Source: Photobacterium jeanii
Lineage (GTDB): Bacteria; Pseudomonadota; Gammaproteobacteria; Enterobacterales; Vibrionaceae
Assembly (NCBI RefSeq): GCF_001650345.1
Contig: NZ_LVHF01000033.1
Location: 682,001-746,000, forward strand
Reading direction: 5' to 3'
DNA: 64,000 nucleotides
Below, one piece after another: positions 55,414 through 64,000 of the stretch; the first letter of the stretch is position 1, and the number at the start of each line of letters is the position of its first letter. The position numbers were made by a program, and so were the translations under genes. The notes beneath the pieces were generated by a model. That model saw only the letters and a list, made by a program, of their open reading frames with translations. It made no database searches and was not told the DNA's origin.

Positions 55414-56814
55414 TTATCGCCCCTTACCAAACAATACGATTTCAGATGTTCGGATTAGAATAAGTATGTCCAACATGAAGCTGCGGTGTTTGATGTAATA
55501 TAAATCGAATTTAAGCTTCTCAATCGCATCTTCTTTACTACTGCCATAAGGGTATTTAAGTTGCGCCCAACCAGTTAAGCCGGGTTTTACATTATGGCGG
55601 TGATTGTAATAAGGAATTGAGTGCTCAAATTGCTCTGCAAATTGTGGACGTTCAGGGCGAGGACCGACAAAACACATATCGCCACGAAACACGTTGAAAA
55701 GCTGCGGTAGCTCGTCAATACGATATTTCCGTAAAAATAGCCCAATCTTAGTGATTCGTGGATCCGCTTCCGTTGCCCACTGTGCGCCATTTTTTTCGGC
55801 ATCAAGACGCATGCTACGGAATTTATATATTTGGAATGGTTTGCCTCTTAAGCCTGTTCTTTGTTGCGAATAAAGGACGGGGGCAGATATACCATCTTCT
55901 AACTTGATTAAGATAATCGCCAGTATAATCAAAGGCCAACAGAACAATAAAATAAGCAAAGCAATGGTGCTGTTAAATAACCAATTCAAGGCTTTGACAA
56001 AAAAGTGAGATGGTTTTTTGTCATTAAAAATAACCCAAGAAGGATAAATATGAGTAACAGCGATTTGTCCAGTTTCTCGCTCAATAAAGTCAATAATATC
56101 AGTGATTAAAACACCGTCGATTTTACAGTTAAATAAACTATCGACAGGTAAGTTTCCACGGCGCTCATCAGCAGCAATAACAATTTCTTCAATGTTATGC
56201 TGTTTGACATAATCGCTGAGAGAACAGTCTAACTCGATAATATTACCTTTAGGCGCTTGTTCTTTGTTGTCTCCGCTAATATGTACATAACCTTGAAGAT
56301 CAAAGTGAACGCGGTCAGATTTACGGCGCATGCAGCGTTCAATTAAGCTCGCTCGCTCACCCGCGCCAATGACAAGCACTTTGACTTGCCCAATTTTTTC
56401 ATAGTTATTCGTAATCGCGATAAAACGAGAAATTAATAAACCTATGAATGTTAATGAAAAAATTAACTCTCTACTGAAATTAGGTAGGGTGTCGAGTGGG
56501 GTGATGAAATAAATGCCACTCGATAGAATATAAGCAAGAACTAGCGCAACTAATAAGCGTACCGCCATTCCGTTAAAGCTTTCACGAAGCTTTTCGTTGT
56601 AGAGTCCTACTGCTAATAAAGCTATTTGCAGTGGAAGTGTATAGAGAACAAGGTGAATGAAGAAGTGCGTATCGCCATATTGCGGTAGCTTAGTTGAAGT
56701 AAAATGCTCAATTCCTATCAGCCCGAAGCTAAAAATAGAAAAAAGCACCAAAATATCAGCAAAAATAAGTGTAGCATTACTTAAATTTAAGTCATGAAAT
56801 CGTGAATGCGTCAT
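55414..56814 (-). CDS. Initiating sugar-phosphate transferase (XrtA associated)
   Basis: 466 residues. Five membrane segments, a Rossmann-like domain (KVLVIGAGERASLIERCM) and the catalytic C-terminal bacterial sugar transferase domain (YSQQRTGLRGKPFQIYKFRS, then KPGLTGWAQLKYPYG). Matches TIGR03013. Puts the first sugar phosphate onto undecaprenyl phosphate. AAGGA five bases before the ATG. First gene of the minus-strand operon, divergent from the export operon. Confidence 0.92.
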   Translation of the reverse strand: MTHSRFHDLNLSNATLIFADILVLFSIFSFGLIGIEHFTSTKLPQYGDTHFFIHLVLYTLPLQIALLAVGLYNEKLRESFNGMAVRLLVALVLAYILSSGIYFITPLDTLPNFSRELIFSLTFIGLLISRFIAITNNYEKIGQVKVLVIGAGERASLIERCMRRKSDRVHFDLQGYVHISGDNKEQAPKGNIIELDCSLSDYVKQHNIEEIVIAADERRGNLPVDSLFNCKIDGVLITDIIDFIERETGQIAVTHIYPSWVIFNDKKPSHFFVKALNWLFNSTIALLILLFCWPLIILAIILIKLEDGISAPVLYSQQRTGLRGKPFQIYKFRSMRLDAEKNGAQWATEADPRITKIGLFLRKYRIDELPQLFNVFRGDMCFVGPRPERPQFAEQFEHSIPYYNHRHNVKPGLTGWAQLKYPYGSSKEDAIEKLKFDLYYIKHRSFMLDILILIRTSEIVLFGKGR

Positions 56815-57030
56815 AGATATCCTTACCTATATATACCGATCTTTATTTCTCTGATACTCCGTCTACATAACTGATTATTGACGAGTATAAAAAATCTGCA
56901 AAATAAAAAAATCATATATAGTTAAATAAGTTCAATGGAAAAATGACACTCTCTAAACCATAGTGAAACTAGTCCTAGTAATTTGTTAATTAGGACGTTT
57001 GGAACAACTCAGAACAGGATGGATGCTGTT
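56815..57030. promoter_or_regulatory. Divergent promoter region of the two exopolysaccharide operons
   Basis: 216 A+T-rich bases. The repeat GTCCTA-N13-TAGGAC (56972-56996) lies 34 bases before the export lipoprotein start and could be an operator or a leader hairpin. I see no sigma-54 (TGGC-N9-TGC) site. Confidence 0.4.
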
Positions 57031-57678
57031 ATGAAGAAAAAAGGTTGTGCGCGCATGGTTACAGGAACAATAGCATGTGCCACCATGCTATTTCTTGTCG
57101 GCTGTTCTTCAAATGATTTGCCAACATTACCATCATCGACTCCGCAGGCGTCACTTACTCAGAACATTAGCCAGTACAAATACTTAGTAGGTCCTGGCGA
57201 CTCTCTTAATATCTTTGTTTGGGGTAACCCTGAGATTTCGGGCACCTTTGTTGTGCGACCTGACGGTATGTTATCAACTTCGCTGGTGGACGATGTACCA
57301 GCCTCTGGTAGGACGCCAACAGATTTAGCTAAAAGCCTTGAAATGCGATTAGCAGAGTATGTTCGGGACCCAATTGTAACTGTTATCGTGCAAGGTTTTG
57401 TTGGTCCTTACAGTGAACAAGTGCGCGTGATTGGGGAGGCATCTAAACCTAAAGCCATTAATTACCGTGAAAACATGACTTTGCTGGATGTGATGGTTGA
57501 GGTGGGTGGTTTAACCGAATATGCAGATGGTAATGATGCTCGCTTGATCCGTGTGGTTGATGGTCAGCAGCGTCAGTATGGTCTCAAAATGGCTGATTTA
57601 TTACGTGATGGTCAAATCCGAGCCAACGTCGATATCTTGCCAGGTGACATCATTATTATTCCGGAAGCTTGGTTCTAG
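57031..57678 (+). CDS. Polysaccharide export lipoprotein (Wza-like), XrtA type
   Basis: 215 residues from the ATG at 57031; ATG 57019 is an alternative because AACAGG abuts it. Signal peptide with lipobox FLVGC, lipid Cys25. A polysaccharide export domain (YKYLVGPGDSLNIFVWGNPE) and a SLBB-type domain (VRVIGEASKPKAINYRENMT, then GDIIIIPEAWF) follow. Much shorter than Wza, without its C-terminal membrane helix, as in TIGR03027. First gene of the plus-strand export operon. Confidence 0.88.
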   Translation: MKKKGCARMVTGTIACATMLFLVGCSSNDLPTLPSSTPQASLTQNISQYKYLVGPGDSLNIFVWGNPEISGTFVVRPDGMLSTSLVDDVPASGRTPTDLAKSLEMRLAEYVRDPIVTVIVQGFVGPYSEQVRVIGEASKPKAINYRENMTLLDVMVEVGGLTEYADGNDARLIRVVDGQQRQYGLKMADLLRDGQIRANVDILPGDIIIIPEAWF

Positions 57679-57695
57679 TCAGGGAAGGGAAGCAG

Positions 57696-59243
57696 ATGCA
57701 AGAACAGCTTGATAATCTGATTCAGTATGCGCGTGGAGTGTGGTTAAAGCGTCGCTACGCCTTGATTGCCGCATGGATAATCTGCTTGCTTGGTTGGTCT
57801 GTGGTGACATTGTTGCCAAACCAATACACCGCCAATGCTCGTGTTTACGCCGATACTCGATCTATTTTGCAGCCTTTATTACGGGGTTTAACGATTGAAA
57901 CCGATCCTTCGCAAGAAGTGGCTTTAATGGTGAAAACCTTGTTGAGTCGTTCTAACTTGGAAACCATTGCGCGTGATACGGATGCTGACATTCGAGCAAC
58001 GAACAATGAAGAATATGAGGAAATACTAGAAGACTTAAAAACGAATATTCTTATTCGCTCGGCTGGGCGAGAAAATTTATTCACCATAAGTTATTCAGGG
58101 GATAATCCTCGATATGTGCGTGATGTGGTGCAATCTGCATTGAACGTGTTTGTAGAAAATGCACTTGGCGAAAAGCGTCAAGATACCGATCAAGCAAGCC
58201 AATTTATTGCGAGTCAAATTGAAGATTATGAAGCCCGACTGCTAAAAGCTGAAACTGGACTGGCTAAGTTTAAGCAGGAAAATGCAGGCTATATGCCGGG
58301 TTCTGAGCAGAATTACTACAACCGTTTAGAGCAACTAGAGTCTGAGTTGGAGTCTACACAGCTTAAATTGCGAGAGGTACGTACTCAGTTAGCCACCGCA
58401 AGAGGGCAATTGAGCAACGAACGTGCTTTGGCTTCTAAAAACATGTCGAGTATTCGTACTGAATACGATGAGCGTTTAGATGCGTTAGAAACTCGTTTAG
58501 ATGCTTTATTGTTCCGCTTTACAGAAAAACACCCAGATGTAAAAGAAACTCGTCGTCAGATTGTTGATTTAAAAGCATTAAAGTCTGAATCGCAGCAAAG
58601 TGCTTCTGCATTGGGTGGGCGTGGTGATAGCTTGTTTAACGATTTAAAACTCTTTATTCGTCAGCTTGAAAATGAAGAAGCATCATTGAAAGTACGTGTC
58701 GCTAGCTATAACGAGAAATTGGCATTTTTAAGTGAAAAATTGGCAAAAATGCCACAAGTTGAAGCGAAAATGACAAACTTGATGCGTAGCTACGACATAA
58801 CCAAGAATAAGTATGAGGAGCTGTTATCTCGTCGTGAATCTGCATTAATCTCGCAGAGTGTAGGTGCCGCAGCCGATGATATTAAGTTCAGAGTGATCGA
58901 TCCGCCTCGTGTACCTACGGAGCCATCGGGTCCAATTCGTCCGCTATTACTGAGCATGGTGTTGGTAGTAGGCTTAGGTGCGGGGACTGGAGTTTCTTTC
59001 TTGAGCAGCCAAGTATCACCAGTGGTCACCTCGGCTAATCAGCTTTATCAAGCCACCAGCTTGCCAGTGTTTGGTTCCGTGTCAGCCACTGAACAGTCTG
59101 GTGTGGTGAAAAAGAATAAGCGACGCACCATTGTGTTTACGGTGATTGCCGTGTGTTTGATTTTGGTCTTTGCCACTTATATGGCGATGAACCTGATCCC
59201 ATCCCTTCATTCGCGTTTGTTGTCGATCACGGAGTTGCTATGA
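57696..59243 (+). CDS. Polysaccharide chain-length determinant (XrtA type)
   Basis: 515 residues from the ATG at 57696 (GGGAAG before it), giving the family start MQEQLDNLIQYARGVW. Wzz-type: membrane segment about 21-40, a long periplasmic coiled coil (about 150-390), a PRVPTEPSGPIRPLL block and a last membrane helix near 485-505. Matches TIGR03007. Pairs with the kinase downstream to set polymer length. Its TGA overlaps the kinase ATG (ATGA). Confidence 0.9.
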   Translation: MQEQLDNLIQYARGVWLKRRYALIAAWIICLLGWSVVTLLPNQYTANARVYADTRSILQPLLRGLTIETDPSQEVALMVKTLLSRSNLETIARDTDADIRATNNEEYEEILEDLKTNILIRSAGRENLFTISYSGDNPRYVRDVVQSALNVFVENALGEKRQDTDQASQFIASQIEDYEARLLKAETGLAKFKQENAGYMPGSEQNYYNRLEQLESELESTQLKLREVRTQLATARGQLSNERALASKNMSSIRTEYDERLDALETRLDALLFRFTEKHPDVKETRRQIVDLKALKSESQQSASALGGRGDSLFNDLKLFIRQLENEEASLKVRVASYNEKLAFLSEKLAKMPQVEAKMTNLMRSYDITKNKYEELLSRRESALISQSVGAAADDIKFRVIDPPRVPTEPSGPIRPLLLSMVLVVGLGAGTGVSFLSSQVSPVVTSANQLYQATSLPVFGSVSATEQSGVVKKNKRRTIVFTVIAVCLILVFATYMAMNLIPSLHSRLLSITELL

Positions 59244-60274
59244 GTACGATTGAAAAGGCGATGGGAAAGCATCGCAAGTCTGCGGATAAGCCAAATACCA
59301 TTGCCGCAGCAATGAAAGCGCAAAAGAATAAAGCGCAACACCAGGTTCAAAAAGCAAAGCCTGAGCATGATGAAGCCCCGCAAGCGGAGACGTTAAACCC
59401 TGAAGTCGTTCTTGGGGCGACAACAACCAGTGAGGTTGGTTTAGCCGGTAGCGCAGCGCAACAGGTCAATAAAGCGAAAGTTCAGTCAACTCATGCTGAG
59501 CTGCCTAAAGGTGAATTGCCTAAAGGTGAATTGCTTAATATCGATACTGAACGGCTTAAGAAAATGGGTATGGTGATGCATACCGATGAGGCGGTGAATG
59601 TCAAAATTAACAATGAGTTTCGCTCCATCAAGCTGAAATTATTAGAGAATGCATTTGGAGCTGGTGCAGCTTATCACCAAAATGGCAATTTGGTGATGGT
59701 ATCGAGCGCAATGCCTAATGAGGGTAAAACTTTTACAGCGGTAAACCTTGCGTTAAGCATGGCGTCTGAAAAAGATAAAACTGTACTGTTGATTGATGCG
59801 GATGTGATAAGGCCGAGTGTGAGTAATACACTGGGAATTGAAGATAAGCCGGGGTTGATAGATTACTTAGTCGGTGATGTTGAACAGCTATCAGACATCA
59901 TCTACTCCACTAATATCCCTAACTTGAAGTTGATGCCTGCTGGGGCATTTCATCACTTAAATAACGAATTACTTGCCAGTAGTAAAATGGAAGTGTTAGC
60001 CACAGAGTTGGCTTCTCGTTATAGCGACCGCGTCGTTGTTTTCGATTGTCCTCCATTGCTTGGGGTTGTTGAAACGGTGACGTTATCGAAACTGCTCGGG
60101 CAAGCCATGATAGTGGTCGAGCAAGATAAAACCAAAATTGCTGATGTGAAAGCGGCGGTGTCGCAGTTAAACAAGGATATGGCAATTGGTTTCATTATGA
60201 ATAAAGCCGTACGCGGAGCGTATAGTCAATACGGATATGGATATGGCTATGACTCGAAAGCGAAAAATACCTAA
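59240..60274 (+). CDS. Tyrosine autokinase, XrtA associated
   Basis: 344 residues from the ATG at 59240 (GGAG five bases upstream). Walker A VSSAMPNEGKTFT (about 154-166), A' VLLIDADVIRP (about 182-192), Walker B VVVFDCPP (about 265-272). The N-terminal 100 residues are a charged low-complexity tail with tandem LPKGE repeats (about 88-98). The C terminus has five tyrosines within 328-337 (YSQYGYGYGYD), the likely autophosphorylation cluster. Matches TIGR03018. Confidence 0.92.
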   Translation: MSTIEKAMGKHRKSADKPNTIAAAMKAQKNKAQHQVQKAKPEHDEAPQAETLNPEVVLGATTTSEVGLAGSAAQQVNKAKVQSTHAELPKGELPKGELLNIDTERLKKMGMVMHTDEAVNVKINNEFRSIKLKLLENAFGAGAAYHQNGNLVMVSSAMPNEGKTFTAVNLALSMASEKDKTVLLIDADVIRPSVSNTLGIEDKPGLIDYLVGDVEQLSDIIYSTNIPNLKLMPAGAFHHLNNELLASSKMEVLATELASRYSDRVVVFDCPPLLGVVETVTLSKLLGQAMIVVEQDKTKIADVKAAVSQLNKDMAIGFIMNKAVRGAYSQYGYGYGYDSKAKNT

Positions 60275-61706
60275 TATTTATGTTATTGGAGCTGCAGCCT
60301 CTTTAATTTCATTGAGTGGATACTGTGCTGATGTGGTTTTTGAGCCCAGCGTGGATGCTGGCGTCATTTTCACAGATAACGTAGACCGAGAAAAAGATAA
60401 AATCCAAAGCGTGATCACCACAATCGGTGTGGGTTTACGAGCGAATGTAGATACCGCAGAAGGTTTTTTGAATCTTGATTATCGTCTTCGTCAGGCATTG
60501 TATAGTGATAATAGCGATAGAAATGAGCTTTTTAACGAGCTTGAATTTGCTGCGGAAAAAGGGCTTGGCTACAGCGGTTTCTTCGTAGATGGCAATGCCA
60601 GTATCGAGAACGTTGCTCTCTCATTAGATGACGATGCCGCGGCTGATATTTTCTCTGGTAATACAGTCGAGAACCAACGTGCAGAAATTGGTTTAGGCTA
60701 TCGTAGTAACCCTTTAAGCCAAGTTGATCTTCAAGCGCGTGTTTTTACTCGTGTTAGTCGAAGCGGTGATCGCATTGGTGATTATAACGGTTATGGCGGT
60801 GCGGTCAGTTTTGCCAATGGTCAAAGCGTAAAAGATGTTTTCTGGCAAATAGATGCGTCTTACGACTACAAAAAAGGGCGTGAAGACGAAGTAGGGGATA
60901 CTCGCTATACCGCACTGTCAGAAACTATCGGTTTGCAGACTATTTCCGGTTTCTCGCCATTACTGCGCTTAAATTATGAAAATCTTGAAGGTTCGAGTGA
61001 TCTGAATAGCCGAAAAACAGTGAGTTGGGGGCCGGGTATACGCTATTTCTGGCATAAACGCTCTTATGCTGAGTTAAGTTACAACTTTTCTGAAGATGAT
61101 GTAAACCCAGACTTTTGGGCTGGTGCAGTTAACTTTAATCCCACACCAAGAACACGCCTCTATCTTGAATATGGTAAGCGTTTCTTTGGTGACGCTTATG
61201 AATTCCTTTTTAGCCACCGTAACCGTCGTGTGACTAATACCATCAGCTATACCGAAGAACCAGTCAGTTTCGATCGAACAAACTTTACCATTGGCGATAA
61301 ACCAGAAGATATTGTCCTTGTTCGTTTGCTTGATTGGACATCAGAACTGAATTTACGCCGTTCTAAATACAGTCTTTCAATCTTTGGTCGCCAAGAAGAA
61401 GCGCTAACCGTCTTTTCTGAGAATCAGGAAGAACGTTCGTACGGTACCCGCTTACGAGGCGAGCATAATCTTACCCGTCGATTCAAGATTGATGGTTTCG
61501 TTGAGTATTCCAAATATGATTTCGACCGTATAAATGGTTCCAATCAAAAAGATGACTATTACTTGCTCGGTGTTGGGGGAAGCTATCAGCACTATAAATA
61601 TGTGACATCATCATTTGGCTATCGTCATAACACCCGCCGCTCAACGTTTGCGGGTAGTGAGTACGACGAAAATCGTCTGTATTACGACTTACAAGTGAGG
61701 TTCTGA
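60237..61706 (+). CDS. Outer-membrane beta-barrel protein, XrtA associated
   Basis: 489 residues if the first ATG is used; ATGs at 60243 and 60249 are alternatives. Signal peptide (about 13-30; VIGAAASLISLSGYCA), then alternating amphipathic strands to a terminal Phe (YYDLQVRF): a barrel of the TIGR03016 type. Its start overlaps the kinase tail by 38 bases. Possibly the outer-membrane pore for the polymer. Confidence 0.88.
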   Translation: MDMAMTRKRKIPNIYVIGAAASLISLSGYCADVVFEPSVDAGVIFTDNVDREKDKIQSVITTIGVGLRANVDTAEGFLNLDYRLRQALYSDNSDRNELFNELEFAAEKGLGYSGFFVDGNASIENVALSLDDDAAADIFSGNTVENQRAEIGLGYRSNPLSQVDLQARVFTRVSRSGDRIGDYNGYGGAVSFANGQSVKDVFWQIDASYDYKKGREDEVGDTRYTALSETIGLQTISGFSPLLRLNYENLEGSSDLNSRKTVSWGPGIRYFWHKRSYAELSYNFSEDDVNPDFWAGAVNFNPTPRTRLYLEYGKRFFGDAYEFLFSHRNRRVTNTISYTEEPVSFDRTNFTIGDKPEDIVLVRLLDWTSELNLRRSKYSLSIFGRQEEALTVFSENQEERSYGTRLRGEHNLTRRFKIDGFVEYSKYDFDRINGSNQKDDYYLLGVGGSYQHYKYVTSSFGYRHNTRRSTFAGSEYDENRLYYDLQVRF

Positions 61707-61708
61707 AT

Positions 61709-62953
61709 ATGTATGAAGCGCATTTTGGTTTATCTGATAAACCGTTTAAATTGAGCCCAGACCCTCGCTTTTTCTTTGCGAGCCCACATCATGATAAAGC
61801 CGTGTCATATTTGCAGTATGGTTTGTCGCAGGGTGAAGGTTTTATTGTTATTACCGGGCCTATTGGTACAGGTAAAACCACATTAGCGCGTAACCTTCTT
61901 TCGCAAGTTGATGAATCTATTGTTGCGGTGCAAATCGCCACGACACGATTAACGCCTGATGAGCTCGTTCGTTTAGTTGCCGCTAAATTTAATTTAGAGA
62001 TTGAAGGGCTCAGTAAAGCGGACATTCTCAAACGCATGGAAAGCTATTTATTGCAGCTTCATGCAATGGGCAAGCGTGCGTTACTCATTGTTGATGAAGC
62101 GCAGAATTTACCGGCTGAAACGGTTGAAGAGTTACGGATGCTGTCTAACTTCCAGTTAGATGATCAACCATTGATCCAAAGCTTCTTGCTGGGCCAAGAA
62201 GAGCTTAAAGGCATTATTGAATTGCCGGAAATGGAGCAGTTTCGTCAGCGGATCATTGCTTCTTGTCATCTAAAACCCTTTGACGAGCAACAAACTCGAG
62301 ACTACATCAAGCATCGCCTTACGCAAGTAGGGTGGAGCGGTTACCCTGAGCTTGACGATGATATTTTTGCACGTATTGCTGAATATACTTCAGGTATACC
62401 TCGTAAGATAAATATCTTTGCGGATCGCTTGTTCTTGTATGCTTTTATGGCTGAACTGGCGGTAGTTAATCTAGATGCGGTTGAGCAAGTTGTCGAAGAA
62501 ATGGGCGGAGAACTATCAGGCTCATTGGCAAAAAACAGTGCTGAAAATCTGCCTCAAGACGAGGTGAATGCAACGAAAGTGGGGCTTGAGCAGCCTGCAA
62601 ACGCAGAACTTAATATTTCTCCACAGCAACAAGCACAATATCAAAAGAGTTTGAAAGTGCTAGATCAAGTCTCTGCAGTGCTTGATGACGTTATTCAAAG
62701 AAAAATCAGCACCATCCGCCATTTAGATAAATTGATTCGTCAGAAACGCAAGTTGCTTTCGGAAGATGATGTAGCGGCATCATCGGTACAAAAAAGCGAA
62801 ACGGACGTAATACCAGAAGTACAAGCGAGCGATCCCGATCGCGTTTTAGAGTTGGCAAGTAGCAATACCGAAGATGCAAAGAGTGAACAAGCCAGCAAGC
62901 TAAAGCGCAAACATTGGTATCGTGCACTAATGAAAACGCAGGGGGAATGCTAG
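61709..62953 (+). CDS. ExeA-like AAA ATPase, XrtA associated
   Basis: 414 residues. Starts MYEAHFGLSDKPFKLSPDPR; Walker A GPIGTGKTT (about 50-58), Walker B LLIVDEAQ (about 124-131), sensor-like RQRIIASCHLKPF. The C-terminal 130 residues are a charged, likely coiled-coil or disordered tail, beyond the TIGR03015 core. GAGG before the ATG, inside the end of the barrel gene. Likely powers assembly or export. Confidence 0.9.
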   Translation: MYEAHFGLSDKPFKLSPDPRFFFASPHHDKAVSYLQYGLSQGEGFIVITGPIGTGKTTLARNLLSQVDESIVAVQIATTRLTPDELVRLVAAKFNLEIEGLSKADILKRMESYLLQLHAMGKRALLIVDEAQNLPAETVEELRMLSNFQLDDQPLIQSFLLGQEELKGIIELPEMEQFRQRIIASCHLKPFDEQQTRDYIKHRLTQVGWSGYPELDDDIFARIAEYTSGIPRKINIFADRLFLYAFMAELAVVNLDAVEQVVEEMGGELSGSLAKNSAENLPQDEVNATKVGLEQPANAELNISPQQQAQYQKSLKVLDQVSAVLDDVIQRKISTIRHLDKLIRQKRKLLSEDDVAASSVQKSETDVIPEVQASDPDRVLELASSNTEDAKSEQASKLKRKHWYRALMKTQGEC

Positions 62954-63080
62954 CAGCCTCATATCAGTACAAGATTTGTCGTGATAGTAAGCTAAAACGT
63001 CAAAATTCCCTTGATGAATAGCAATGTAAATAGGTATAGCGCCTTTGTTTTTGTATCCCTAGTAAGATTGTTTTACTATG

Positions 63081-63109
63081 CAGGCTCCCATGAAAATGGG
63101 GCCTGTTTT
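63081..63109 (+). terminator. Possible terminator of the export operon
   Basis: CAGGCTCCCAT pairs with ATGGGGCCTG (one bulged T), GAAA loop, then TTTT. It lies 128 bases after the ATPase stop. Confidence 0.55.
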
Positions 63110-63132
63110 AAGACGTCTTATAGGAAGATTAC

Positions 63133-63705
63133 ATGAACCTCTCTCTACTTGATCAATCTCTTTTCGATCACCTTTACCGTGACATCACAGAGTTTCGATC
63201 AACGTTCGATCTTGATATCCAATCTCCAGCCACGCTAGATGACAAAGCTGATCAGCTTCATACCTCATTAGCGATCGAAGAAATGACTGAATTAGCTGAG
63301 GCTGATTCGTTGGTTGAGCAAGCTGACGCGATTGTTGATACGGTTTATGTATTGATGGGACGTTTAGTTCACCTTGGTGATGCGAAGGTGGAAGACAACA
63401 TCGGTATTAGCTACCTGATTGATTTACTGCTAAATATTGCAAAACGCCTAAACATTGATTTCGTAAAATGTTGGGATGAAGTCCATTCAAGCAATATGAG
63501 CAAAGTATGTTGCAACATGTCTGAATTTGAAGACACTCAAAAGCACTACGCAGAGCAAGGTGTAGAAATTGCCGCTAGCGAGAAAGGTGAATTTATTATC
63601 GCTAAGTGTGCGAAAGATGTAGAGCTTGCAGGCAAGCTGATCCGTCAAGGTAAAGTATTAAAGTCGGTTTACTACCGTCCAGCAGATCTAGCGAAACTGG
63701 TATAA
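63133..63705 (+). CDS. MazG-like/phosphoribosyl-ATP pyrophosphohydrolase-like protein
   Basis: 190 residues. EEMTELAEADSLVEQADAIVDTVYVLMGRLV carries the EExxE...D pattern of the all-alpha NTP pyrophosphatase fold in its first half; a second domain of unknown role follows (about 130-190). AGGAAG before the ATG. Probable house-cleaning nucleotide hydrolase. Confidence 0.75.
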   Translation: MNLSLLDQSLFDHLYRDITEFRSTFDLDIQSPATLDDKADQLHTSLAIEEMTELAEADSLVEQADAIVDTVYVLMGRLVHLGDAKVEDNIGISYLIDLLLNIAKRLNIDFVKCWDEVHSSNMSKVCCNMSEFEDTQKHYAEQGVEIAASEKGEFIIAKCAKDVELAGKLIRQGKVLKSVYYRPADLAKLV

Positions 63706-63791
63706 GCAGCGCAAAACAAGCTTGGAAGTATAACTAAGTACAACACATTGCAAGCTAACGAAAGCTTAGGTTTAAATTTAAGGGAAATGGA

Positions 63792-64000
63792 ATGAATACA
63801 TTTACTGTTAACGGCAGCACTATGCGTTACCTTGATCAAGGTGAAGGTCCTGTTTTATTGATGGGGCACAGCTATCTTTGGGATCACACTATGTGGGCAC
63901 CACAGATCGAAGTGCTTAGCCAGCATTACCGTTGTATTGTGCCTGATCTATGGGCACACGGTGGATCTGATGCGGCACCGTCACAAACACTAACCTTGAA
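63792..64000 (+). CDS. Alpha/beta hydrolase, 3' end outside window
   Basis: 69 residues are visible from the ATG at 63792 (AAGGGAAATGG upstream). VLLMGHSYLWDHTMWAPQIE and CIVPDLWAHGGSD are the oxyanion-hole and strand-loop blocks of the alpha/beta hydrolase fold. The nucleophile elbow lies past the window end, so the class is open. Confidence 0.85.
   Translation, partial: MNTFTVNGSTMRYLDQGEGPVLLMGHSYLWDHTMWAPQIEVLSQHYRCIVPDLWAHGGSDAAPSQTLTL

Noticed and set aside
56815..57030. Sigma-54 promoter for the exopolysaccharide operons
   Set aside because: I looked for TGGC-N9-TGC on both strands because some XrtA loci use it, and found no acceptable match.
59153..59239. Longer N terminus of the tyrosine kinase
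   Set aside because: It overlaps the end of the chain-length gene by 91 bases and lacks a ribosome site; the ATGA overlap start is standard.

Overview
The window looks like a gammaproteobacterial chromosome, most likely a marine Vibrionaceae (Photobacterium, Vibrio, Grimontia or Enterovibrio type). The basis is moderate G+C, E. coli-like Shine-Dalgarno spacing, close relatives of enteric proteins (CurA, NemR, Kbl-Tdh, UmuDC, RhlE, BetT), a tRNA-Gly(TCC) of the E. coli type, and perfect LexA and CRP-type sites. The genus is inference.

Left part (1 to about 31 kb) is a mosaic of single genes and short operons: the 3' part of a radical SAM gene; a NemR-type repressor and CurA-type reductase that share an identical 15-bp operator; a SigZ-type sigma factor; an SgrR-like regulator; a chemotaxis receptor; a LysR regulator divergent from an exported penicillin V acylase-type hydrolase, with a perfect 11+11 palindrome between them; a Tat-exported amidohydrolase; a TonB receptor plus RhtX/FptX-type MFS transporter preceded by a Fur-like box; a tRNA-Gly and two small unknown proteins; umuDC under a perfect SOS box; a BetT-type transporter; a TPR membrane protein; a DnaQ-type exonuclease; a small GNAT protein; an orphan type IV prepilin-like protein; kbl-tdh (threonine to glycine); a LysR-AbrB-family pair; and rhlE.

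Right part (about 31.4 to 63 kb) is one large exopolysaccharide locus of the exosortase A (XrtA/PEP-CTERM) type. It holds almost the full known XrtA set: PrsT, an O-glycosylation-type ligase, the amidotransferase, exosortase A fused to an EpsI domain, the TIGR03087-like glycosyltransferase, a FemAB-like protein, a polysaccharide deacetylase, the initiating sugar-phosphate transferase, the export lipoprotein, the chain-length protein, the tyrosine autokinase, an outer-membrane barrel and the AAA ATPase. Embedded in it are a GDP-heptose module (hddA, gmhA, hddC), a flippase, three further glycosyltransferases, two right-handed beta-helix proteins, a trypsin-like protease, a VanZ-like protein, a GNAT acyltransferase and a 31-residue membrane microprotein. 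No protein with a PEP-CTERM tail is encoded here, so the exosortase substrates must lie elsewhere.

The likely flow is: heptose-containing units are built on undecaprenyl phosphate by the initiating transferase and glycosyltransferases, flipped by the Wzx-like protein, polymerised or ligated, length-controlled by the Wzc-like pair, exported by the lipoprotein and barrel, and edited by the deacetylase and beta-helix proteins. After the locus come a MazG-like protein and the start of an alpha/beta hydrolase that runs off the end.
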